Part shown: in pieces, positions 1-10,240 of the stretch
How the letters are laid out: each line of letters opens with the position of its first letter
Numbering within the stretch: the stretch's first letter is position 1
Origin: Theristus sp. LFF4_11
Taxonomy: Eukaryota; Nematoda; Chromadorea; Monhysterida; Xyalidae
Length of the DNA stretch: 64,000 bases
Reading direction: 5' to 3'
Assembly: GCA_030248135.1 (NCBI GenBank)
Contig: JASANC010005093.1
Coordinates: 1 to 64,000, forward strand
The notes under the pieces: generated by a model
The model's database searches: none
What the model was told of the DNA's origin: nothing
Seen by the model: the letters and a program-made list of their open reading frames with translations, nothing else
Program-made: the position numbers and the translations under genes

Positions 1-990
1 TTTTGACCAAAATTGACCATTTTTGCTCGTAATTCTTGAAAATTTTGCTAATTTTAGGTAAAATACGCGTTTATACTTGGTTTTTAGTGTATTTTTAGCA
101 TTATTTTGCTGTTTTTATAGCTTTTTTAGCGTTTTAGCTGTCTATCTATCAAATTTCAAAATTTTGACCAGCCCCCCCCCCCCCCAAAGTCACATGGCCC
201 CCCCCCCCCCGCGGCTCCCCCCCCCAAAATTTTCCAGCTATCTATCTATCTAGAAAATTTGCTCCAGCTATCTATATCGGCCCCCCGGCCCCCCCAACCC
301 CTCGGCTCTGGAACAACTATGTTTGGAGTTGAGGAAAAATGTCTGTTGTTTTTATTTTCGTATTTCCCGCGAAAAAACCTGCGGTAAAATGTTTCAGACA
401 TCGAGATAAAATGAGAGAAACGAAGAAAAATGGAAAACAAATCAGAAACAAATTGAATTGAATGCTAAAACAGCTGAAAATTTCAATTGGTACCGGATCG
501 ACCGAGTACCGGATCGACCGGAACCGGATCGACCGCCCCAGAAAATTGCCAGGTACCGGATCGACCGGTACCGGATCGACCGGTACCGGATCGACCGTAC
601 CGGATCGACCGGTACCGGATCGACCGCATGCCAAATTTTCGAGGGGGGGGTCCGATGGGGGGTGCCCGGTTTTAGGGGGGGTGGCACCATAGTTGTTCCA
701 GAGCCGAGGGGTTGGGGGGGGGGGCCGATATAGATAGCTGGAGCAAATTTTCTAGATAGATAGATAGCTGGAAAATTTTGGGGGGGGCCGCGGGGGGGCC
801 ATGTGACTTTGGGGGGGCCGGTCAAAATTTTGAAATTTGATAGATAGACAGCTAAAACGCTAAAAAGCTATAAAAACAGCAAAATAATGCTAAAAATACA
901 CCAAAAATCAAGTATAAACGCGTATTTTACCTAAAATTAGCAAAATTTTCAAGAATTACGAGCAAAAATGGTCAATTTTGGTCAAAAATT
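1..990. repeat. Large foldback element with ~0.3-kb arms
   Basis: The first ~320 bases are repeated in reverse complement at about 687-990. Both arms carry the same landmarks: an A/T-rich outer part with several AGC/GCT-containing words, short GATA/TATC runs, G or C homopolymers, and an inner end reading CTCGGCTCTGGAACAACTAT (left) or its complement (right). The ~365-bp spacer holds a 15-bp tandem repeat. No transposase-like ORF is present; the Pro/Gly/Arg ORFs here are low-complexity artefacts. The left arm may be cut by the window edge. Confidence 0.85.
488..627. repeat. 15-bp tandem repeat, unit GGTACCGGATCGACC
   Basis: Nine or so units of GGTACCGGATCGACC, some one base short or with GG>GA variants, interrupted once by an AGAAAATTGCCA-like spacer near 538-550. 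It sits in the loop of the surrounding foldback. Each unit contains the palindrome GGTACC, so the tract is rich in short inverted repeats. No coding function is supported. Confidence 0.9.
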
Positions 991-1084
991 GACTCATTTT
1001 ATGTCTTCGAAGACAAAATTTTTTAGATAGATAGCTGGCTGAGAATTTTTTTCAGATAGATAATAGCTGAGCCAAAAAAACCTG

Positions 1085-1300
1085 TTTGATAGAGATAGAT
1101 TCGAAAATTTTTTGGGGGGGGCCCCCCCCCCCCCCCCCCCCAGGCCCCCCCCCTAGAACAACTATGGGTGGCACGGTGGCCCCCCCCCACCCCCCCCCCC
1201 ACCCGACGGTCTCTGGTGCTCTGGGGGGGGGGGGTGCGGGTACCCCCCCCCCCCCCCCCCCTCGCCTACGGTACTGCCCCCCAACCCCTCGGCTCTGGAA
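1085..1300. repeat. C/G homopolymer-rich tract
   Basis: Runs of C of up to about 20 bases alternate with a G run and two copies of the ACAACTATG word also found at the foldback arm ends, so this is probably a decayed copy of the same repeat family. Poly-proline and poly-glycine ORFs across it are composition artefacts. Confidence 0.7.
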
Positions 1301-1905
1301 CAACTATGTCTGAAAACCTCAATTTTGGCACAATTTTTCGAAAGTTCAACAAAAATTTTCTTTGATTATACCTCGTAAAACCTTTAGCAGTCGATTTTGG
1401 GCCGTTTTACCGACTGATTTTAGGCTTCGACAACATCTGCGATGAAGTTTTTGAGCGTCCCAAAGCTTAGCCTACCATTTCCGATGCAGATAAGGTGACG
1501 ATTCGCCTCGCAGAGCGTCCGATTGTGCTCGCTGCTCCGTTTGCAAGCGCTACGTTGTCTGGTTGCTGCTTCGTGTCGTGTCGTCGCGACACCATCAGAA
1601 GAATTGATCGAATTTCAAGGCGGTATGTTTGTCTTCACTTTAGCATTAGCTTAGCTGGGGACAATTAGTGACGTTTTGGAGGTCAAAACACAAGAAGAGG
1701 CATGGTGACGGTTTGGAAAAGGGGTAATTGAGGTCACCAAAACAAAATCTGCAAAGTTCCGCCATACGGGAGTCATTCGGGAGGCGCTTGCATATCATAT
1801 GTGGTTCTTCGGACTCCCTGATTGATTTAGCACAACTTTGATTTTTGAATTTAAAAAAAAAATTTTTTTTAAACAAAAATGACGATTTTTGTTTTTTTAA
1901 CAACC
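1301..1905. repeat. Dispersed repeat, inverted partner at 34363-34985
   Basis: About 600 bp reappears in reverse complement 33 kb away with near-identical landmarks (ATCATATGTGGTTCTTCGG; TAGCATTAGCTTAGCTGGGG). It runs from GAAAACCTCAATTTTGGCAC to an A/T homopolymer block and ends AACAACCCT next to a G run. No intact ORF with recognisable domains is seen, so this looks like a non-autonomous or decayed repeat. Confidence 0.85.
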
Positions 1906-2215
1906 CTATGGGGGGGGGGTGTACCCCCCCACAGAAAATTTTGAAAAAATGCACCCATGGGGGGGGGGGTCCCACGTTACCATAGGTTGGACCCCCCCTC
2001 ACTTTTTGGTCGCCCCCCCCCCTCACGGCACCATACCCCCCCCTTCGAAAATTGTTTTGGGCCCACGGTACTGGGTCAGACGGTCAGGATTTGGTAGGGG
2101 GGGGGGGGTTTGGAAGGTCGAAATCTGGGAGGGGGGGGTCTGCCCTAGGGTTAGGGGAAAAAAATCCGGATTTTTTTTTAAATTAAAAAAAAAAATTTTT
2201 TTTTAAATTTTTTTT
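1906..2215. repeat. G/C and A/T homopolymer block
   Basis: Successive G, C, A and T runs of 7-11 bases. Related low-complexity blocks occur at about 3060-3310 and 35000-35285, each next to the AACTTTC...AATTGTGCC word, so they look like parts of one repeat family. Confidence 0.6.
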
Positions 2216-3035
2216 ACAAGTTAGGTTTGTTCGAAGCGTCTCGTCGAGCTGAGTTCATCTAGACTATTTTCAGAACGATCCGGAAAACTATAAGAGCGAA
2301 AATCGTGTTTTATTGAAATTATGTCCATTTCATAGAGGGAAAGTTGCATTTTCAACAGTAAAACAGGACAATTTTCGACGTGTACTTGAATATTGAACCG
2401 TTCTTAGTTGTTCCTCTTTAGAAAATTACCAAAATTTGACTGTGTTCAAAAATTCCTGTTTGCTGTAGCTAAGTCGGCAACCCCTGTCGACCCGGTCGCC
2501 CCCCCCCCCAAGACACTTACTTTCAGGTTCAACCAGCTATGCTATCTGCCACATGGCGAGAGCCCACTCTTCAAATCATCGTATCGAAAACACGTACCAT
2601 GATTTCGCGATCACGTTGCGGGCAACTGACAGACGCAAGTTTAACATGTTAGTTTAGCTCAGCACGCAAGTTTTAACATGTGGCCATGTTATCGGGTATC
2701 TGAAAAACGGTCGTGTGATGTGGTATTAACCAACATCTCCGCTCCAATTGTTTAACAATATATCGCACAACTCCATTGTAGACCTATAACATACGCCAAT
2801 CAACAAAATATCATGTTCATCTCATGGCCTACCACCGACTGAAAAAACATGTTCTAAGTTGCAAGAAAACGATTTCTGAAACGATATTTCAATTCAGTTA
2901 AGTCATTTCAACGCTAAAAATTGACTCTAGAAGTCATCCAAATCGAAAAACATGGAGTACGTCGGTCAAAATGACCAAATAATGACATGTACCTTAGCAC
3001 ACAATGAAGTTGGGAAGTAAATTTGGTTTGAACTT
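2216..3035. other. No gene seen
   Basis: About 820 bp of mixed-composition sequence. The ORFs are short, without recognisable domains or good splice boundaries. Nothing else recognised. Confidence 0.5.
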
Positions 3036-3310
3036 TCAAAAAATTGTGCCATAAATCGAATTTTCAGAGCAAAGTAGAAGAAAAAATTTTTCAAATTTTT
3101 TTTTAAGTTTGAAAAAAAAATCCAAATTAAAAAAAAAACGAAAAAAAAATAAAAAAATTTTTTTTTTCAAAGCCCCTAACCCTAGTCTGCCCCCCCCCCC
3201 AAATTCGAGAGGGGGGGGGGTATTTTGAACAAAATTTGGGGGGGGTTTGCCCGGGTGGGGGGTGTCGACTTGGTTGGGGGGTACCCCCCCCACCCCCCCC
3301 CATCTCGACC
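3036..3310. repeat. A/T then G/C homopolymer block upstream of mrps-33
   Basis: A-run and T-run stretches followed by C and G runs. It shares the GAACTTTC...AATTGTGCC and GAGCA words with the end of the 34363-34985 repeat. It ends about 120 bp before the S33 start codon and may hold that gene's upstream region. Confidence 0.6.
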
Positions 3311-3429
3311 CCTGGATCGTATCTCTCGACCGATCTTCGATCTTACAGTGCGATTGTTCACAGTCACACGGCTCACCGATGGTTTGGCGGACGATCGTGC
3401 GATGTCGAAAATGGAAGACACCGCAGCCA

Positions 3430-4378
3430 ATGCCGCCGCCGCTGCCGACGCCACAGTCGCTATACGCCCGTCGCATGCGGTATCTCTCGAACCGCATTTT
3501 CGGCGAGATCCCGCATCCGGTCGACGTGAAGTCAGTGCGGTGGCGGTTTTTTCTGGATAATTTGGAAGCGTACAGTGTAACTCTGCGTCTGTATCCTGTA
3601 CAATCAGCTGATTGGTTGGTGCGCACGTGATGCATGCGTTCTCTGGTGCGTTCCTGGACTCTTGCCTCCGCAGCAGTGCCTGCATCTCGTGTGCACCAAC
3701 CAATCAGCTAATTGTATATGATATGTAGAGTTGGACTGTGTTTCGAGCACGCTGATCAAAGGATTATGATTAATCATCTCACCACCAGGTTGTTGTGGCC
3801 CATCTGGTCCCTGAGAATACGATGGGTTTGTTTAGCTCTGGCAGGGACCGGATCGATGTGATTTTGGAGTCTCGACCGGATCGACAGATAAAACTGTTTT
3901 AGCATCAGATTACGGAGACCCACATAGGTTACCTTGTGTACACTTACCGCTGACACTGTTCCGACTAAAACAAAAACCGAACACGACAGTTCTGTTGAGA
4001 CGTTTGGAACATGATCCAAATGAGAGAGAACGACCATGCAACAGCTGGATGTAGTTGTCCTTATGAGAAAACGGGAATTAAAAGACGTAATGTCAAAAAA
4101 GATCAATGACTAAGTTGCGCCGTTTTCGTTGCAGGACCGCCTCGATCGTGCAGCACATGTCGGCAAAGCCGCTGGAGCAGGACGAACGTTGGCGGCCCGA
4201 CTATCACCCGCCGCATCCGATGTTCTTCCATTTGATCACGTTACTCCGCGCGAAGGGACTATACCGCGATGAACATTTGGACTTCAATGAGGAGGTGTTG
4301 CGGAGGAGAATCAAGAAGACCGGCCGGGGGGTACCACGGATCGGCGAGGGCAAACGCGCCATGCAACGGAAGGCGTGA
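3430..4378 (+). CDS. MRPS33: Mitochondrial small-subunit ribosomal protein mS33
   Basis: Two exons, 3430-3539 and 4135-4378, give 117 residues, about the usual S33 length. Exon 1 begins MPPPLPTPQSLYARRMRYL and carries the family signature SNRIFGEIPHPVD. The donor GTGGCG at 3540 and acceptor GTTGCAG at 4134 join in phase 2. Exon 2 holds GLYRDEHLDFNEE and the basic tail GEGKRAMQRKA, both typical of S33, a small protein of the mitochondrial ribosome. The ATG at 3430 was chosen because it is the first in-frame start before the conserved block and avoids the homopolymer tract; an upstream in-frame start exists at 3247 but would encode repeat sequence. The single intron holds a TA-flanked MITE. PNKP follows on the same strand after 450 bp. 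Confidence 0.9.
3571..3741. mobile_element. MITE family A copy in the MRPS33 intron
   Basis: Terminal inverted repeats with the word CAATCAGCTGATTGGTTGGT on the left and its near complement on the right, about 170 bp in all. Outer ends resemble the family consensus TACAGTCGAACTCTAAATTA but are diverged here. The family recurs at 6690, 37932, 46403 and 46842, with partial copies at 27599 and 63308. Confidence 0.85.
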
Positions 4379-4830
4379 TTTGATAGTTTTTGTTGGTGGA
4401 TATTCGGTTTGAATGTGGATTTTGTTGTGGTTTGCCCAATTTTTGATGATTGTTTTGTTGTGGCCGTCATCGTTTATTTACTGTGACGATCATTGTAAAT
4501 TTGCTCCTGTGCGATCCATTTAAAATATGTATATTTTTTTCTGTGAATGTATTTTCTGAGCCTTTTTTGTTCTTGGTTTTTGACTGATTGCCTAGTCATC
4601 CGTAGTTTTGTTCTACCCGTGATTATGAACGAAAAAGAAATGATGCGAACAACAGAGCAGAGGGCTTGGCGTGGACCTCTGATAAAAGTCTGAAAAGACG
4701 TTGTGTCGCATTTGTTGCGATATTATCGATTTGCCCGACATCATTTTTTTACCCAGTGAATTACGCAGTTTGTTCGACTGTTTTTTCAGCTGAAAAACGC
4801 CTGTGAAAACAAAACGCAGTCAAAAGAAAA
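4379..4830. other. Intergenic, MRPS33-PNKP
   Basis: No ORF or repeat recognised. It must contain the S33 3' end and the PNKP upstream region. Confidence 0.5.
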
Positions 4831-7800
4831 ATGATAGCAGCATCACTGAAGCGAAAAGTCCACCCAGTGAATGATGGCGACGTGCCTGGCTCGCCGTTGG
4901 TGAAACGTAGGTTCCGTTTATTTTAGTTCAAGCCAATCCGGAATTCTTAGCCGTCCGTATTACTAACAATAAAATTCGCGATCAAAGCTTGAAGCCTTTC
5001 GGTTTCCGGAAAGTGAGGGGGTTCTGCTGTGGAGAGTGATGATCTCAAAAACATGGCTGTGGCATACTTTTTGAAAGCTTGAGGGCAAATATCGTAACCC
5101 TTACGGGAATCCGGATTTTCCGATTCTATTTCGAAACATTTTCCTGACTCTCTTGACCACTTGTCAAAGTGTTCCTGCGCGTCCGCACCGCACAATGAAC
5201 TTGTAATTCGTGTTTTGGGGTCAAAGTAGCCAATCTCTGAGCCCGTTCTTTAAGTGGCCTGCTTTTCTGTTTATAAACATTTTTTTTAATTTGCTGAAAA
5301 ACGTAAATCCGGAACACATCTAAAACAATACAGACGCAAAAGTAGCGTGGACCGACAGCAACGAACTGTATGTGTATCAGTCTCGTGAGACGGAAAATCG
5401 AGCAAAAATCGCTGCGTTTGACATTGATGGTTAGTCGAGTTCTGATTGGAAATTTTGACTTTTTTGTACGTTCCATCTATGCAGCGTTTCTAAAGTGGCT
5501 TACCGCTTGGTGAACCGTCCATTCTGACTTGTTGCAGTTTTGTGTCTTCGCGTCTCCAAATGCATTTTTTATTTGCTGTTTGATTCTGCCTTTACGACTC
5601 AATGCGCCCACAGATTGAAGACCGGTTTCATGCTTGATGCGGCAGTTCAAAATTACCGAAGTGAGCCTATAGTCTCAGTGATACTCCAGGGTCAGCTAAA
5701 CAATTTTTTAAATTGCCGCGTCAAGCATAACACTAATTGTTTTCTGTGTTCTGTTTTGAGGCTTGAGTCGCATAACCATTAAAAATTATCGAAAGGAAAA
5801 AAAATAACTATCTTTAAGGTACAATAATCACGACAAAATCCGGCAAGGTCTTTGCAAAGGACGCCTCCGATTGGAAGTTGCTCTATCCGGAAATTCCGGC
5901 GAAACTGAACAAACTGCACGACGAAGACCATTACAAGCTGGTCTTCATGACCAATCAGAAAGGCATTTCACTCGGCAAAGTTCGAATACAGGACTTCAAA
6001 CGGAAGATCGAGTCGATCTGTGCACTGATCAAGGCGCCCGTGCAGGTTTGGCAGTGCGGCTGTGTAAGCAATCAACTGATTGGCTTTTTTTTAATTAAGC
6101 GCACTGATTGGCTGCGCGAACCAGCTGCATGCCAGATGCAAATAGCAGAATTCACAGACATGCGTATGTTTTCTAAGCTTGACTTTCGTTGAGTCGAAGT
6201 GTGATGTCGAAACTGTTCGCCGTACAGTATCTGCCGTGGTTGGTCTCGACGCGATCTTGGTGCAGATGTTCTGGAAAATTCTTGTTTCGTACACATTTTC
6301 CTCGGTAAACCAAAAACTCTGCCGAGTGAGCTCGTCCGTCTCCAATTTATATTCCACTTAATGTCCCGGACAATTGCAAAGGTAGAAAACGCAAGATCGT
6401 GTCGAGACCGAACGCGATAGATACCGTATTCCGCGGTGTTTCCGCTTTTGATGGACCATGTGTATTTGATTTTTTTAATTTATTTGGATGGTTTCCACAA
6501 TGTTGTCAACTTTGCGTTCCCGGTGTTCATCTCGCCCGGCTCTCTGAAGTACCGTAAGCCGTTCACGGGCATGTGGGAGGAGTTGGAGCGAAACTACAAC
6601 GGCGACGTTAGGATCGATCGGGAGAAGTCGATTTTTGTGGGCGATGCCGCTGGCCGCCCCGCCACCGGAGTGAGCAAGAAGTCATTCTATAGTCGAACGC
6701 GAAATTATAGGCAATCCGCTGATTGGTTGGTGATGCACGTGATGTGTGCGTTCTGTACAAAACAGTCGCCACCTCCACACAGCGCAGTGCCTGCACAGAA
6801 AGCATGCAGCAAGTGATCACCAACCATTCAGCGGATTGCCCATAATTTAGAGTTCGACTGTTACTTCGACAGCAGATGCACACTCAGACACCACATGCGA
6901 TGTAACACTGTGTGATCATGGCAGCGTATGTCACCTGCATATGCTGGTGTGTTTGTTTGCGACAGCCGTACAATACACACATTTGAAAAAAATTGCTTGC
7001 ACGGTCTTCTGCCAAGGAGCATTGAAAGCTTTCGAGCTTTTGAGTAGTTTGTTTTGAATTACATGAACGTTTTTTGAGCGTTCATGAAAACACAGCACTA
7101 TCACCAGTGACGCAACACTATCGAATGCGACTCTTGCTACATTTATTCTCGTATGATGTGCGCACGTTTGATTGCAGACGAAAAAATGCGACCGAAAAAA
7201 GGACTTTTCGTGCAGCGACCGTCTGTTTGCAATGAATCTTGGTGTGACCTTCAAAACGCCAGAGGAGTTTTTCCTGAACCAACGTCCCGCGGCGACCTTC
7301 TCGCTTCCCGAGTTCAGTCCTTCCGCGTTTCTGTCGAATTCACGGAAATTACTTGAACCAGAAACGGCGAAATTGAACGGCGATACGCAGCCAGAGTTGA
7401 TCGTCATGGTCGGCGGACCCGGCTCCGGTGAGCTGCTTTCAGGCTTAGTTTATGGTTTGTTTGAAATTTGCAGCTCTCCTACCGGTTGCAGTAACCCGAA
7501 GGTGCCAAGCTCCGGTGGTTTGGATCAGAGTTTGAAATTGGATTTTCCGCGTACGCAGTCTGAAACTGATTTTCTACCAATGCTTGCATTCCCGATTCGC
7601 AGAACTAGAAAAACGATTAAAATTTCTTGGCTTCCACAACAACCCAAACACACACTTGTCTTTTTTTGTTCCACTTTACAGGCAAGAGTCATTTCGTGCA
7701 GAGCCATCTGGTGTCGCGCAACTACGAATGGGTGAACCGCGATACGCTGAAGACGTGGCAGAAATGCGTGAGTGCGTGCGAGCAGGCGTTGAAAGCGGGC

Positions 7801-9061
7801 AGATCGGTCGTGGTCGATAACACGAATCCGGACGTGGCGTCGCGACAGCGGTACACGCAGGTTGCGGGAGCGGCAAAGGTGTGCGCAACATTGCGCCGTC
7901 TGGTGTTGTGGTCTTTTTGTTGTTGTTCACGGCCCATGGTGGGAAAGATAGTGACGCAATTTGGCCGATCAAGCAGGCTCGGTCGGGTGCGGACGCTGTG
8001 TAGAAGCTGTGGACGTCGTCGTCGACGTTGTTGTCTTTTCATTTAGTTCTGCGGCTGAATGTGCGTTTACAGACGTCGAATGACATCTGGTCCATGCTTT
8101 ATGCGACAATTTAAAATGGCCCCAGTGACCCGCTGCATCTCAAGGATACGGATCCCAAACGTCGCCTCCCCAGCAATGCCTGCGCAGAATGCACGCTCAG
8201 TGTCCCGTCTGTAGCGCAGGTGTAGGCCTTTTGTCTAACCGTTCTGTGGGTGGAAAGATCGTACCTCGCTGTGTACATGGCAAAGTGACCAATAAATGAC
8301 CATCTAAAGGTCTGCTCCCTTCTTGGCTTTTTGCAGTATTTGCACGTTTTCGCCGGAGTTTGGTACCGTAGAAACCGGCACGATAAAAAAGGGTCAGGCT
8401 GAACCTTAATCGCTCCGATACTGGTGCACGGCCAGTCGAGTACTTGAACTGATCACATCCCTCCAAACAGAGTTCATCAAGGTTTTTTCGTTGTTTCGCA
8501 GGTGCCTTGTCGCTGTTTCGTGATGAACATCAGCAAGGCGCACGCAGCGCACAATAATCGCTTTCGACTGTTGACTGGAGCAGACAAGGAACACCAGGGT
8601 GTGTAATGGGCAATGTAGTGGTGAAACAAATCGGGATAATGTCGCAAATAAAACCCGCGGGTTTTTTCCGATGCCACTTCTGTGTTGGTGGAGTGGTGTA
8701 CGACGGTTATGGATACCGTATTGGGTCTCGGCACGATATTGCTTTAACCATTTGATTGTTTTGAGATAGCAGAAAGTAAAAGAAAAGTAAAAGAAAGGAA
8801 GGAACGATCTTTTTTCGACCGTAATTCTGCAGTGGGATGTGTCGAGACCGATTACGGTAGGTACCGTACTCCGTTGTCCCAGTATAACAATCGATTTTCT
8901 TTCCAGGTGTGAACGATATGGTGATCAACATGTACTACAAAAGCTTTACAACGCCCACGGTGGGGGAAGGATTCAGTGAAATTGTGCAGGTGAACTTTGT
9001 GCCCGAGTTTGAAGACACTGACCAAAGACGAATGTACGCGATGTACTTGGTGGAGAAATGA
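4831..9061 (+). CDS. PNKP: Bifunctional polynucleotide phosphatase/kinase (PNKP)
   Basis: Eight exons: 4831-4906, 5334-5429, 5819-6045, 6523-6669, 7178-7427, 7682-7878, 8502-8598 and 8907-9061, giving 414 residues. It removes 3'-phosphate and adds 5'-phosphate at DNA breaks during end processing in the nucleus. The phosphatase half has AAFDIDGTIITT (Asp55 and Asp57, DxDGT), FMTNQKGIS and IFVGDAAGR. The kinase half has a Walker A GGPGSGKS (261-268, split by intron 5), [17 protein letters not shown] and HNNRFR. There is no N-terminal FHA domain, which vertebrate PNKP has and C. elegans PNKP lacks. Seven introns are phase-consistent. The intron 3 acceptor is odd: the alignment forces exon 4 to start after TTCCCG, with no AG. 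Introns 2, 3, 4, 6 and 7 hold repeats. High G/C at third positions in exons contrasts with A/T-rich introns. Confidence 0.93.
5590..5785. repeat. Inverted-repeat element in PNKP intron 2
   Basis: CATGCTTGATGCGGCAGTTC on the left is answered by ATTGCCGCGTCAAGCAT on the right, with an outer CGAAT/GAGTCG arm. A relative with the same words lies at 38445-38570 in SRP54 intron 7, so this is a dispersed foldback family. Confidence 0.65.
6195..6440. mobile_element. Foldback family B in PNKP intron 3
   Basis: GTTGGTCTCGACGCGATCTTG near 6240-6260 is the complement of CAAGATCGTGTCGAGACC near 6392, giving a ~240-bp foldback. The family word CGTGTCGAGACCGAATACGG followed by a complementary ATACCGTATTC recurs at 8696-8880, 19066, 44300 and 48393. 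Confidence 0.7.
6690..6861. mobile_element. MITE family A copy in PNKP intron 4
   Basis: Starts AGTCGAACGCGAAATTATAG and ends with the complement ATAATTTAGAGTTCGACTG. The inner arms carry CCGCTGATTGGTTGGTGA and its complement. About 170 bp, no ORF. Confidence 0.9.
8206..8390 (+). mobile_element. tRNA-derived SINE, family 2, in PNKP intron 6
   Basis: Begins with a tRNA-like head (GTAGCGCAGGTGTAGG as an A-box-like word and a decayed B box), continues with AAGTGACCAATAAATGACCA and ends with a CCGGAGTTTGGTACC...GGTTTC-like 3' hairpin and an A-rich tail. The closest relative is 49593-49827, which keeps an intact GTTCGAACCCC B box. Confidence 0.7.
8696..8880. mobile_element. Foldback family B in PNKP intron 7
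   Basis: ATACCGTATTGGGTCTCGGCACGA near 8712-8735 and TGTCGAGACCGATTACGG near 8838 are inverted copies of the family word, bracketing a ~100-bp spacer. It ends about 25 bp before the exon 8 acceptor. The leftmost quoted arm is trimmed by divergence. Confidence 0.7.
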
Positions 9062-9539
9062 TGCATGTTCTTTTGGAGTGTTTGGTTGTGATTTTGGTTG
9101 TGTTTTTTTGGCCAAAATTAAACTTGGGGTAAGTAATAGAGCCCATAGGCTGTTTTCTTCATCAACTGCTGTATTTTGCTGTGCTCAATTTGCTTGAACG
9201 TTTTTCATTGCAGTACCGTGTTTTTGTGGAATCCACTGTGTTTGTTGTTGGTGCAACTTTTCTGAACACTTGTGAATGTACTAAAAAAACGGAACGATAA
9301 GTTGGTGTGAATTTTCAGTCAGTTCATGAGAAGCTCGGTGCAATTGACGACCGTATGAATATTGCATGTTGTTTTTTTAACTATTCATGCCTCTAACACC
9401 CAGAACGCTGAGCGGTTTTGCGACAACTTTTTTCATCACGCTGATTGGTCAGCCATGACGGACTGGTAGGGCAGTTCATCAGCTTGTTGGTATCACTTTT
9501 TCATGGTTCTGAGAAGCGATGCGTTTGCTGGTGAAATAC

Positions 9540-9740
9540 TTGATACTGCCATTCGAAATTTGGCAATTCTGAATCCTGCATGAAACAACTGTCTGTCCAT
9601 CTATGCGCGCATTGAGTCTCAAAACTATTATCTTTCATTTTGGTCCCCGTTCTCTGTGCCTTTGCACACAGGGATAGGAAAAACGTTTCACAGAATCGCG
9701 GGAATTCAAAATTGGGTTACGGTAGCTGACGAAAGACGTC
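9540..9740. repeat. Repeat family E, diverged copy
   Basis: Shares ATGCGCGCATTGAGTCTC and GGGAATTCAAAATTGG with copies at 12944-13095 and 62280-62440, with a fragment at 63200. The two ends of each copy are loosely inverted, so this is probably an old MITE family. Confidence 0.6.
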
Positions 9741-9939
9741 GGATGACGTCATGCGTCTGGTTCGGTGTCCGGCTTTTCCCCAACGCGTGAAACTTTTGTG
9801 CACGCGGTCTTCCTGTGACGATAATAGTGAAAGAAAGTTATTTCTCAACAAAATTTATGTTTCACTTTTAAACAAAAATCCAGCATACCCGAAATTGTTA
9901 CAATGCAACGAACACTTCAGTGGTTGGTCTTAATCCAAC

Positions 9940-10176
9940 TATGACACATTTTTTCAAACGTGTCCCACTGAAATGACGTCATGTGCCGCAAAACATGCGC
10001 TTGTCGTTCACACCAAACAAGACTTTCCGTTTAGGCGATTTCTTCCCGTAAACAAATGGTGAATGTCGAATCAGTCACACCAAACTGACATTTTAGTGCC
10101 AGTACTTTGACAAACGGGCGTTTTTGAAGCAAATGACGTCATTTTAGACTGGACACGTTTGAATAAATCCACAATA
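9940..10176. mobile_element. TIR element C with CRE-like ends
   Basis: About 235 bp bounded by inverted repeats TTCAAACGTGTCCCACTGAA and its near complement, each followed inward by TGACGTCA. A second copy at 59440-59669 is nearly the same throughout, including a central AACATGCGCTTGTCGTTCAC. No ORF. Each end carries a perfect CRE palindrome. Confidence 0.85.
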
Positions 10177-10240
10177 AATAGTTCCTTAGTCTTTCGGTCG
10201 AGCCAACTAGGCTGGTTTTGAGTGTGTTTCAGCCGTCTAA

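Larger units (their letters stand above)
9062..10240. other. Intergenic, PNKP-release factor, with two repeats
   Basis: No coding exon recognised. A diverged copy of the CATGCGCGCATTGAGTCTC repeat lies at about 9540-9740 and a TIR element at 9940-10176. The rest is unassigned. Confidence 0.55.

Noticed and set aside
1086..1365. Pro/Gly-rich ORFs over C/G runs
   Set aside because: They are translations of homopolymers, open on both strands, with no domain.
3036..3703. Minus-strand ORFs of 173-199 codons
   Set aside because: Antisense shadows of the MRPS33 first exon plus homopolymer sequence.
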